Source: Actinomycetes bacterium (GTDB lineage: Bacteria; Actinomycetota; Aquicultoria; CAJVYJ01; JAUVQD01). From it: a stretch of DNA of 11,391 nt. The position numbers were made by a program, and so were the translations under genes. Positions 1 to 6,562 of the stretch are shown piece by piece. The stretch covers positions 1 through 11,391 of the forward strand of contig DAOUYN010000010.1 in the NCBI GenBank assembly GCA_030666075.1, written 5' to 3'. Below the pieces are notes generated by a model. The model worked only from the letters and a program-made list of their open reading frames with translations. It was not told the DNA's origin and did no database searches. Each line of letters begins with the position of its first letter. The stretch's first letter is position 1.

Positions 1-917
1 TTGGTGCGTCGGGCGTGATCGAAGAGTTCAGCCACATTAGTCTCTCCCTTGAGGCTCTCCCCGACCCTCTCCATGACGAACTCGCTATAGCCTTCAAGGA
101 CCGACATCAGCGCCTGAGTCTTCGCTAGGATCGGGTTCTCATCGACCGACATCAACTCGCGCCAGGCACCGGAAAAGACGAGCATCCCGCCACCCGGGCT
201 CCTTTTTGTTCCGCCGCGCTTCTTCTCGGTGTCGTTCAAGCGGTCTTTTAAGAATGCCAGCTGCCCTTGGATCAAGTCGGTTATATACCCTCGCAGCCAG
301 GGATTTGCCTGAAATTCAAAAACGTGGGTCATCTCGTGCAGGGCCAGCCATCTGCGAAACTCATCCCCGTCTACACCGAGGCGCTCCTCGGTATCCACGA
401 TGTTCGGATATACAAAAAAGAGGCGCCCGTCGCGAGAGTCGGGATCGATCAGCGATATATCGTATTGCCCCAGCACCCGCCGGGAAAGATAGCCGAGCAC
501 CAGCCCCATTTCCGCCCGCGCGGCTGTCTTCATGAGCCTCCCGGCGACGCGCTCGGAATCCATCATTTCTCTTAAGAATGGCTCCATAAGTTCGCCCATC
601 GTCTGAGCAGTCGTCACGATCCACTCCGCTCGATTGAAGATCACTGGTTGGGCGAGCGGCGCCTGAGGTACGAGCCCCGTAAAATCAGCGACCGCCGGCA
701 CCACTTCTTGAATATGGGACGCGAACTCCTCGGTGACCGCCGACGGCACAGCTGCATGTGCTTCGGCCGCGCCAACGGTATCGATAGCTACTCCCGCTAC
801 CTCGCGCCAATCGAGCATCTCGCAAGAGGGTGTCAGCAGCCCGAGGCTGAGCCGCTGAAGAACGCGCCCCGCCCGCGTGGGCAAAGTATCGGAAGCTATC
901 GTCGTTTCCATTCTCAT
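1..917 (-). CDS. Zincin-like metalloprotease, DUF2342 family (F420-biosynthesis-associated type), C-terminus cut by window edge
   Basis: I translated this frame directly: 305 codons are open from the ATG at 917 to the window edge, so the C-terminal part is missing. The zinc site HEMTH is at residues 194-198, followed by VFEFQANPWLRGY. A probable third ligand is Glu275 in LEGYSE (274-279). Upstream are NRAEWIVTT (95-103) and LGYLSRRVLGQYD (141-153), which match the conserved blocks I remember for DUF2342 proteins. That family is largely actinobacterial; one branch is called coenzyme F420 biosynthesis-associated, but no reaction or substrate is established. There is no signal peptide or membrane segment, so it is probably cytoplasmic. 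The start ATG overlaps the recO TGA as ATGA; a second in-frame ATG lies two codons later (909-911). It is the last visible gene of the operon and should be translationally coupled to recO. Family assignment is firm; function is unknown. Confidence 0.85.
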   Translation of the reverse strand, partial: MRMETTIASDTLPTRAGRVLQRLSLGLLTPSCEMLDWREVAGVAIDTVGAAEAHAAVPSAVTEEFASHIQEVVPAVADFTGLVPQAPLAQPVIFNRAEWIVTTAQTMGELMEPFLREMMDSERVAGRLMKTAARAEMGLVLGYLSRRVLGQYDISLIDPDSRDGRLFFVYPNIVDTEERLGVDGDEFRRWLALHEMTHVFEFQANPWLRGYITDLIQGQLAFLKDRLNDTEKKRGGTKRSPGGGMLVFSGAWRELMSVDENPILAKTQALMSVLEGYSEFVMERVGESLKGETNVAELFDHARRT

Positions 918-1651
918 TTTGATATTCCCTTTTCTCCGCCGATTCCACGACTGCGGAACCGGGCCGGCACATGATAAGCGATATGGGCCCAGACCAGCTT
1001 GTCGGCCGCGGCGATCTCTCGCTCGCTTGCGTTCACGTCTGAGAGCTCCTGGAACTTGCGCCCCAGCACCTCGAATATGACTCTTGTGACCTCAGCGCTT
1101 GTGCGGATCACCTGTCCATCCGTTTGGCAATTCGCGCAGACCAGACCGCCGCCGGCCGCGCTGAACCGATCGACAGCCGGCCCGGAGCAAACGACACACT
1201 CCTTGAGTTGCGGCATGAGTCCGGAAACAGCCAGGACCTTTATATCATACGCTAGGCGGAGCAGAGCGGGTCTGTCTTCGTCCGCAAGACGGTCGAGCGC
1301 AGCAGTGGTGATCCCTAGAAGCCGCCCGTCTGGTGACGCCTCGACGCTGAATTTATCGGCCATCTCCAAAATATTAAAGGTCAGTTCCAGCGAGGCCAGA
1401 TCCAGCCGGATCCACGGGCGTAAGTGTCGGACTTCAACCCCGGTGATCGTCGGCAGTCCCCGCCCCCGAACAAGGACGAGGTCTAGGTCATTTCCGGGCT
1501 CAAGGCGCCCCCCAAACTTGCTTTTGGGCTTACGGACCCCTTTGGCTACCGCCTCGAGCTTACCATCGGCGGTCAGAAAAGTGACTATCCGGTCTGCTTC
1601 GCGGATGTTAAGACTGCGCAAAGCGATCCCGCCGGCCTTGAACGTGCTCAC
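914..1651 (-). CDS. recO: DNA repair protein RecO
   Basis: RecO loads RecA onto SSB-coated single-stranded DNA together with RecR (RecFOR recombinational repair), in the cytoplasm. The protein is 245 residues, normal for the family. The N-terminal OB-fold opens with the typical ALRSLNIREADRIVTFLT (10-27), followed by GKLEAVAKGVRKPKSKFGG (30-48). The C-terminal helical domain carries a four-cysteine zinc site: Cys152, Cys155, Cys172 and Cys175, in CVVC and CANC. The start is GTG, overlapping the deoC TGA as GTGA; an N-terminal MSTFKAGGIAL is the expected beginning. The stop overlaps the next gene as ATGA. Location downstream of era is the common Gram-positive order, with deoC inserted between them here. 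Confidence 0.95.
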   Translation of the reverse strand: MSTFKAGGIALRSLNIREADRIVTFLTADGKLEAVAKGVRKPKSKFGGRLEPGNDLDLVLVRGRGLPTITGVEVRHLRPWIRLDLASLELTFNILEMADKFSVEASPDGRLLGITTAALDRLADEDRPALLRLAYDIKVLAVSGLMPQLKECVVCSGPAVDRFSAAGGGLVCANCQTDGQVIRTSAEVTRVIFEVLGRKFQELSDVNASEREIAAADKLVWAHIAYHVPARFRSRGIGGEKGISK

Positions 1652-2334
1652 CGCGCGCCGCCGGCCTCCTCCAGCATAATGGCAACGCCGGCGCTGGTAC
1701 CTATCCGATCGGCCCCGGCCGCCAACATCTCGTGCAGTTGGACAGCTGTCTTGATGCCTCCCGACGCCTTGACTCCGAATGACTCTCCGACCACGCCTCG
1801 CAACAGCGCCACATCAGCGGCGACCGCGCCCGCGTCTGCGTAGCCTGTCGACGTCTTCACGTAGTCGGCTCCGGCCTCCACCACGGCCTTGGCCGCACGC
1901 GTTTTTTCGGCTTCAGACAAAAGGGCGGTCTCTATGATAACTTTGACCGTGACCTCGACGTGGGTCCTTACGCTCCTGGCGGCGGTGCAGACCGCCGTGA
2001 TATCGGCACAGACATCCGCCCACCGTCCATCCTTGATCCAGCCAATATTGATAACCATATCGATATCGGCCGCGCCCGCCTCGACGAGCACGGCCGCTTC
2101 AGCGGCTTTCGATTCCGGGGCGGCATATCCGAGCGGAAAACCGACGACCGAACCGACTTCGACCGGCATTTGCCGGAGGAGCTCAGCCGCCAAGCGCACA
2201 CGGCAAGGAGGGACAAAAACACGAACAAACCCGTACTGGCGCGCCTCATCACAGACGCGCCGCACACCGGCTTCATCGAGGTCCGGATGGAGCGCCGTAT
2301 GATCGATCAGGGCCGCTATCTCTTGTGTATCCAT
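1648..2334 (-). CDS. deoC: Deoxyribose-phosphate aldolase DeoC
   Basis: DeoC cleaves 2-deoxy-D-ribose 5-phosphate to glyceraldehyde 3-phosphate and acetaldehyde, the last step of deoxyribonucleoside catabolism, as a cytoplasmic class I aldolase TIM barrel. The 228-residue protein has the opening IAALIDHTALHPD (7-19), Asp92 in DIDMVINIG, the Schiff-base Lys160 in DYVKTSTGY, and the relay Lys189 in VKASGGIKT; these correspond to E. coli Asp102, Lys167 and Lys201. I chose the ATG at 2334, which overlaps the era TGA by one base (TGATG). The reading frame is open 14 codons further up, to 2376, but that stretch lies inside era and does not resemble DeoC. GAGGAG about 11 bases upstream may serve as ribosome binding site. 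Its position between era and recO is not the usual one; with cdd upstream it suggests pyrimidine deoxynucleoside salvage. Confidence 0.95.
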   Translation of the reverse strand: MDTQEIAALIDHTALHPDLDEAGVRRVCDEARQYGFVRVFVPPCRVRLAAELLRQMPVEVGSVVGFPLGYAAPESKAAEAAVLVEAGAADIDMVINIGWIKDGRWADVCADITAVCTAARSVRTHVEVTVKVIIETALLSEAEKTRAAKAVVEAGADYVKTSTGYADAGAVAADVALLRGVVGESFGVKASGGIKTAVQLHEMLAAGADRIGTSAGVAIMLEEAGGAR

Positions 2335-3278
2335 CAATAGCCAAACTCCTCTACTTTTCGCTCCCGACGCCGCCAACCTTTGGTCACCGTGACCAGGAGG
2401 TCAAGATAGACAGGACTACCAAGTAGGCTCTCGATCTCCTCTCGCGCCTGCCGACCGACCTTCTCAAGAACACTGCCGCCTTTGCCGATGACTATCGCCT
2501 TTTGCGAATCGCGCTCGACATGTATTCGCGCATGAATATCATGCAGATCGCGGCGGCGGCGTTTGCTGAATTCGGTCACTTCGACCGCCACCGCGTATGG
2601 AAGCTCCTCGCGCGTGGCCGCTATCAACTTCTCTCGAATAAGCTCACCGATCAAAACGATTTCCGGCTGATCAGTAAGGACGTTCTCTGGGTAGTATCTC
2701 GGTCCGGGCGGCAGCTGCTCGACCAATACCTGCGTCAGCCGATCGACGCCGTCTCCGGTCAGGGCCGAGATAGCCAAAACCTCCTGGCCCGACAATAAAG
2801 ACCGGGCCGCATCCAGCTCTTTGTCCAGCTGCTCGGGGCTGGCCAAGTCAGTCTTATTCACACAGACCACTAAAGGTGTTTTTGTCTCGGCCAGCTCACG
2901 GGCGATGAATTCGTCGCCCCTGCCTATTCCAGCCGCTCCGTCCAGCATAAACAAGATGACATCGACGTCGGTCATCGTCCGCCGTACCTTAGCGTTGAGC
3001 CGCTCTCCGAGCCCGTCTTTAGGTTTATGGAGCCCCGGCGTATCGATCATGACCATCTGCGAACCGCTGGAAGAAATAACAGCCCTGATGGTATGTCGGG
3101 TCGTCTGAGGCCGGTGTGAGACAATTGCCAGCTTCTGACGGGCCAATGTATTTAAAAAAGTCGACTTACCGACGTTCGGACGCCCGATCACGCCAACGAA
3201 CCCTGAATGTTCCAGCTGCCCGCCGAGCGCCGACTTGTCCTGTCCGTCTTTGTCGATCGGCGGCTTATCGCCTGTCAT
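2334..3278 (-). CDS. era: GTPase Era
   Basis: Era is an essential GTPase that binds the 3' end of 16S rRNA during 30S maturation, in the cytoplasm or at the membrane face. The protein is 314 residues. G1 is GRPNVGKST (32-40), switch region SHRPQTTRHTIRA (54-66), G3 DTPG (79-82), G4 NKTD (141-144) and G5 SAL (171-173). The C-terminal KH domain includes ELPYAVAVEV (225-234) and the RNA-binding VIGKGGSVLEKVGRQAR (263-279). The first 22 or so residues are a polar extension before the GTPase domain. A strong GGAGG (3285-3289) sits six bases before the ATG at 3278. It overlaps the end of the acetyltransferase gene by 14 bases, and its own stop overlaps deoC as TGATG. Confidence 0.97.
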   Translation of the reverse strand: MTGDKPPIDKDGQDKSALGGQLEHSGFVGVIGRPNVGKSTFLNTLARQKLAIVSHRPQTTRHTIRAVISSSGSQMVMIDTPGLHKPKDGLGERLNAKVRRTMTDVDVILFMLDGAAGIGRGDEFIARELAETKTPLVVCVNKTDLASPEQLDKELDAARSLLSGQEVLAISALTGDGVDRLTQVLVEQLPPGPRYYPENVLTDQPEIVLIGELIREKLIAATREELPYAVAVEVTEFSKRRRRDLHDIHARIHVERDSQKAIVIGKGGSVLEKVGRQAREEIESLLGSPVYLDLLVTVTKGWRRRERKVEEFGY

Positions 3279-3744
3279 CGCTATCCTCCAGCACTAGTGT
3301 GAGCATTACCCGGTCCATCCCGCCGCCATATTCCTGGGGGAAGAAGGCCGTCTCGTTCAAACCAAAACCACGATAAAGAGCCAAAGCGGCATCGTTCTCT
3401 GGAGCCACCGTCAACTCCAAGCGACGGATGCCGTCAGTCTTGAGCCCTTCGACTATCGCGGTCATCAATCGGCGTCCGACTCCACGACGACGCCACTCCC
3501 GCTCGACCACCAGGTCGAACAGGAACGCGGCGCTATCCTCCCACGAGCGGATGAGGGATGCCGCCCCGACCATCTCGGTCTCGCCGACCCTAGCTATATA
3601 CAGACGGCCTCGGCGGGCGATAACGGGCAGATGCCACTCATTCAAACCGCCGCGCCCAAAGGTGCTTTCCTCCAGGGCCGCAACGGCCTCGATAACTGTA
3701 GGCGTCGGGTCGGTCACGATCTCGACGACCACGTTGGCGGCCAT
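3265..3744 (-). CDS. GNAT-family N-acetyltransferase, substrate unknown
   Basis: A single-domain GNAT acetyltransferase of 159 residues, using acetyl-CoA. The beta-4 strand and pyrophosphate loop are visible as FLFDLVVEREWRRRGVGRRLM (75-94), with the Q/R-x-x-G-x-G/A core at Arg85-Gly90. The second cofactor-binding segment LTVAPENDAALALYRGFGL (111-129) is typical of the RimI-like subgroup. The C-terminal EYGGGMDRVML (138-148) replaces the RimI tail, so I do not call it RimI. The ATG at 3744 overlaps the cdd TGA by one base; the frame is open up to 3867, but that stretch lies inside cdd and gives an implausible sequence. No Shine-Dalgarno is obvious, so translation probably depends on re-initiation after cdd. 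The acceptor could be a small molecule, an amino-acid derivative or a protein N-terminus. Confidence 0.85.
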   Translation of the reverse strand: MAANVVVEIVTDPTPTVIEAVAALEESTFGRGGLNEWHLPVIARRGRLYIARVGETEMVGAASLIRSWEDSAAFLFDLVVEREWRRRGVGRRLMTAIVEGLKTDGIRRLELTVAPENDAALALYRGFGLNETAFFPQEYGGGMDRVMLTLVLEDSDDRR

Positions 3745-4145
3745 CACAGATGGAAGGGTCTGGGGAGTAGTTCGGACACCTTCTCTACGCGGACACCGCC
3801 GGGACCCCCGGTCACCAACCGCATGTCCGGGCTGAATTCCATCAGGACCTGGCGACAGGCGCCGCACGGACTGATGTCGCCATCGCCGGCTGCCGCGACC
3901 GCGATGGCTATGAAATCTTGGTCGCCTGCGCTGATCGCGCCGGCCACCGCAGCCCGCTCAGCGCAGAGACTGCTGCCATAAGCAGCGTTCTCGATATTGA
4001 CGCCTTCGAAAAAGCTGCCGTCGGCGGCGAGTAAAACCGCCCCGACTTTAAAGCCGGAGTATGGCGCATAGGCCCTCTCGGCAACAGCCTCAGCCCGATC
4101 GAGCAGCGCCGACGCCTCTTGGTCAGTTATCGTCGTCGCCTCCAC
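3744..4145 (-). CDS. cdd: Cytidine deaminase (small tetrameric type)
   Basis: Converts cytidine and deoxycytidine to uridine and deoxyuridine in pyrimidine salvage. At 133 residues it has the length of the homotetrameric Bacillus-type enzyme. AYAPYSGFKVGAVLLA (25-40) and VNIENAAYGSSLCAE (49-63) form the substrate pocket. The zinc and catalytic residues are Cys61 and Glu63 in CAERAAV, plus Cys94 and Cys97 in PCGACRQVL. The start is GTG at 4145, inside the last codons of the upstream membrane-protein gene (23-base overlap), with GGAG four bases before it. Its stop overlaps the acetyltransferase start. cdd just upstream of era is conserved in many Gram-positives. Confidence 0.95.
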   Translation of the reverse strand: MEATTITDQEASALLDRAEAVAERAYAPYSGFKVGAVLLAADGSFFEGVNIENAAYGSSLCAERAAVAGAISAGDQDFIAIAVAAAGDGDISPCGACRQVLMEFSPDMRLVTGGPGGVRVEKVSELLPRPFHL

Positions 4146-5409
4146 CCGTCTCCGGCTCTTTTTTAATGACGATGATCTTTGATATCCGGCGGCCGACGAC
4201 CTTCTCTACCTCGAAACGAAGCGCGTCGTATTCGACGACCTCGCCGCGGACCGGAACGTGGCCGACCAGGTCATAAACGAAACCGCCGATCGTCTCGCCG
4301 CCGTATTCGGGTAAGTTGACCCCGACCAATTCCCGGACCTCGTCCATCGGCGCCCTTCCGTCGATGCGGTAACTGTTATCAGACAGCACCTCGACCATCG
4401 CTTCCTCCAGATCATATTCATCGAAGATCTCACCGACTATCTCTTCCAACAGGTCTTCAATGGTCACCAGGCCCGCCGTACCGCCATACTCATCGAGAAC
4501 GACCGCCATATGGGTCTTCTTCAGCTGCATCTCCTTGAGTAGTTCGCTGACATTCTTCGTTTCAGGAACGAAGTAGGCGGGGCGCATGAGTTTCTTGATG
4601 ACATAGTCTTCGCGCTCGGCCCGCGGCTTGTTGAGAAAGGTCAACAAGTCCTTCGCGTACATCGACCCGATGACATTGTCGATAGTGTCTTCATATACAG
4701 GTATTCGCGAGTGCCCCGCTGTAACCACTTGCTCGAGCACTTCCTCGACCGCCGCGTCGCTCTCCACGACGACCATATCGGGGCGGGGCACCATGACCTC
4801 GCGGACGATCGTGTCGCCAAACTCGAAGATGCTATGGATCATTTCCTTCTCGTCTTGCTCGATCGCCGCTTCTTCCGCCCCGACGCTGACCATCATCTTG
4901 ATCTCCTCTTCCGTGACAAAAGGGCGTCTGACTATGGTCCCGCCCAGTAACGTCACGAAAAAATTAGCGATACGGATGAAGATAAAGGCCAATGGATAAA
5001 AGATCTTCGTCAGCCCCGCGACCGGACGGACCACGAGACTAGCCACCCTCTCGGGATTGTTGATGGCAAAAGTCTTCGGGATCATTTCCGCATAGATAAA
5101 GAGTATTAGGGTGACAAGACCAGTCGCGATGGCCGGCCCAAATGATAAGTATTCAGCCGCAAGAACAGCGGCTATCGCCGCCATTCCGGTATCGGCCAAC
5201 AGGGTCAAAAGCAACAAGACGGACAGAAATTCGGTCGACTTCTGAGTCAAGTCGAGCGTCATCTGCGCTTTCTTGTCGCCTTCATCCGCGCGCTGCAAAA
5301 GCCGAATTCGGCTGACCGAGCTGAGCGAAAGCTCGGCAGCTGCTAAGAATATCCGTAAAATAAAGAGAAAGCCTAGTAGAACGATGCTGATGACATTGGT
5401 CGTGTCCAA
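4123..5409 (-). CDS. CNNM-domain / CBS-pair / CorC-HlyC membrane protein (hemolysin-C-like ion transporter family)
   Basis: A 428-residue inner-membrane protein with full family architecture. The DUF21/CNNM transmembrane domain is at about 1-160, with helices near 6-30, 60-85, 92-110 and 135-157 and the signature AEMIPKTFAINNPERVA (107-123). A linker TEEEIKMMVSVGAEEAAIEQDE (166-187) is followed by a CBS pair at roughly 205-330, which includes MVPRPDM (206-212), GHSRIPVYED (232-241) and DEYGGTAGLVTIEDLLEEIVGEI (306-328). The CorC_HlyC transporter-associated domain is at about 340-418. Relatives export Mg2+ or Co2+ (CorC, CNNM, MpfA); the older 'hemolysin' name is misleading. The start is TTG at 5409, supported by GGAGGG at 5413-5418. 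It lies 10 bases after the DgkA-PAP2 gene and overlaps cdd by 23 bases. The ion specificity cannot be read from the sequence. Confidence 0.93.
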   Translation of the reverse strand: MDTTNVISIVLLGFLFILRIFLAAAELSLSSVSRIRLLQRADEGDKKAQMTLDLTQKSTEFLSVLLLLTLLADTGMAAIAAVLAAEYLSFGPAIATGLVTLILFIYAEMIPKTFAINNPERVASLVVRPVAGLTKIFYPLAFIFIRIANFFVTLLGGTIVRRPFVTEEEIKMMVSVGAEEAAIEQDEKEMIHSIFEFGDTIVREVMVPRPDMVVVESDAAVEEVLEQVVTAGHSRIPVYEDTIDNVIGSMYAKDLLTFLNKPRAEREDYVIKKLMRPAYFVPETKNVSELLKEMQLKKTHMAVVLDEYGGTAGLVTIEDLLEEIVGEIFDEYDLEEAMVEVLSDNSYRIDGRAPMDEVRELVGVNLPEYGGETIGGFVYDLVGHVPVRGEVVEYDALRFEVEKVVGRRISKIIVIKKEPETGGGDDDN

Positions 5410-5412
5410 GCG

Positions 5413-5418
5413 CCCTCC
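5413..5418 (-). promoter_or_regulatory. Ribosome binding site (GGAGGG) for the CNNM/CBS gene
   Basis: GGAGGG reads on the minus strand three bases before the TTG at 5407-5409. It supports this TTG as the initiation codon; no ATG or GTG is better placed at the beginning of the conserved N-terminal membrane segment. Confidence 0.7.
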
Positions 5419-5419
5419 A

Positions 5420-6127
5420 TCATTCGAACACCATAAAAAGCTGGAAGATCAAGACGGTCGTTATGATCCCGATCAAGCTGCCGGCCAGGACTTGAACCGC
5501 AGTATGGAACTTTGCCTCCATCCGGCTCTGAAAGACCAACAGCGCCATGATCACCGCCAACGTCGTCAAAAGCGGGCTGCGGCTTATCAAAGCGATAGCC
5601 GTCAAGAGTGATCCGGCCAGAGCAGCGTGCCCGCTCGGCCAACCGCCCCGCAGCCAGGTCCCGGTCCTCGTCCAAGCCTTGGCGGCTATGACCAGGATAA
5701 TGACGATCAGCAGGGATATCGCCGTCACATGCATCGGGGCGTAGCTGACGGCCTCGAAGGCCCCCAATGAGAACTCGTCTATTATCGGATAGAAGATCAC
5801 GTAGGCGATGATCGCCGCGGCCAGTGAAGTCACCAGCACCGCCGCTGCGGCCACATCTTTCGCTATTTTGGCCATCGGGTCGAAACTGGTCGTGGTCACA
5901 TCGATGACCGCTTCGATCGCCGTATTTATCAGCTCGGCCGATATGACCATGGCGATCGCGAAGAGCAACAGAACGAATTCCGTACCGTTTATCCCCAAGG
6001 CCAGGCTGAGCGCCAAGACGATAGCGGCAATAGACAAGTGTATGCGCATGTTCCGTTGAGTGCGCAGAACAAACACAAGCCCGTCTATCGCGTGATTGAA
6101 ACTCTGAAAGAGCGGTCGACGTTTCAC
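5420..6127 (-). CDS. Fused DgkA-type lipid kinase and PAP2 phosphatase, integral membrane
   Basis: A 235-residue membrane protein fusing two activities. The N-terminal half (about 1-115) is a prokaryotic diacylglycerol/undecaprenol kinase: FNHAIDGLVFVLRTQRNMRIHL (10-31), the catalytic SAELINTAIEAVID (63-76; Glu65, Asn68, Glu72, Asp76) and KIAKDVAAAAVL (87-98). In Gram-positives such proteins usually phosphorylate undecaprenol. The C-terminal half (about 130-235) is a PAP2 phosphatase: Lys150 and LRGGWPSGHAA (159-169, motif 2 PSGH) and SRMEAKFH (201-208, motif 3 Ser-Arg and catalytic His). The acidic partner expected four residues after His208 is Gln212 here. Three to four helices lie in each half. 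The start is GTG at 6127, three bases after the ybeY stop; gene order ybeY-dgkA is conserved. Probable role: undecaprenyl phosphate supply for envelope synthesis. Whether the phosphatase half is active is uncertain. Confidence 0.9.
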   Translation of the reverse strand: MKRRPLFQSFNHAIDGLVFVLRTQRNMRIHLSIAAIVLALSLALGINGTEFVLLLFAIAMVISAELINTAIEAVIDVTTTSFDPMAKIAKDVAAAAVLVTSLAAAIIAYVIFYPIIDEFSLGAFEAVSYAPMHVTAISLLIVIILVIAAKAWTRTGTWLRGGWPSGHAALAGSLLTAIALISRSPLLTTLAVIMALLVFQSRMEAKFHTAVQVLAGSLIGIITTVLIFQLFMVFE

Positions 6128-6130
6128 CGC

Positions 6131-6562
6131 CTATGATGTCCCCCCGGCGTTCGTAAACTCGCGGCGGATCAACTCGTGGCGGTCGAACATCACCTCAGAG
6201 TCGTCATCATGATCATGCGTATAGCCAAGCAAGTGAAGCAGGCCGTGAATGACCAGGGACTCGATCTCCTCGGTTTCGCCGGTGGCCTCCACAGCGGCGT
6301 TCTCTAGAGCTATTTGAGGTGAGATGACGATCTCCCCGCTGAGCTTACCGTCGTCGCTCAGATCGAACGACAGGACGTCTGTGGGCCTATCTATGCGCCG
6401 ATACTTTAGGTTCAACTCTTGTATTTTGCCTGAATCGACTAGGGCGACGCTGACGTCAGTGCCGTCTACTGCCCCCTCTTTCTCAAGCACAAAGGCGGCC
6501 AGCGCTTTAAGCTTACCCACCTCTACTTCAACTTCCGATTGGTTGGTCACCAAAATGTCCAA
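6131..6562 (-). CDS. ybeY: Endoribonuclease YbeY (16S rRNA maturation)
   Basis: YbeY is a zinc-dependent single-strand endoribonuclease needed for 16S rRNA 3'-end processing and 70S quality control. The protein is 143 residues. Markers are NLKYRRIDRPTDVLSFDL (51-68), GEIVISPQIALENA (76-89) and the zinc site HGLLHLLGYTH with His106, His110 and His116. The C-terminal acidic stretch DHDDDSEVMFDRHE (117-130) corresponds to the family's usual tail. The start is TTG at 6562 with GAGGAG at 6569-6574, six bases upstream; it begins 35 bases inside the pgpH coding region. The stop is three bases before the dgkA GTG. Era, further down the same operon, acts on the same rRNA end. Confidence 0.96.
   Translation of the reverse strand: MDILVTNQSEVEVEVGKLKALAAFVLEKEGAVDGTDVSVALVDSGKIQELNLKYRRIDRPTDVLSFDLSDDGKLSGEIVISPQIALENAAVEATGETEEIESLVIHGLLHLLGYTHDHDDDSEVMFDRHELIRREFTNAGGTS

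Noticed and set aside
999..1679. A 226-codon open frame on the plus strand opposite recO
   Set aside because: It lies fully antisense to recO and the end of deoC, its translation is rich in Ser, Arg and Pro with no recognisable motif, and RecO is unambiguous. It is a composition-driven shadow.
2335..2376. N-terminal extension of deoC up to 2376
   Set aside because: It lies inside the Era KH-domain coding region and the extra residues do not look like DeoC; the ATG at 2334 with TGATG coupling fits better.
3745..3867. 41-residue N-terminal extension of the acetyltransferase
   Set aside because: It is cdd read in another frame, with an Arg/Pro/Gly-rich sequence; the ATG at 3744 overlapping the cdd stop is the sensible start.
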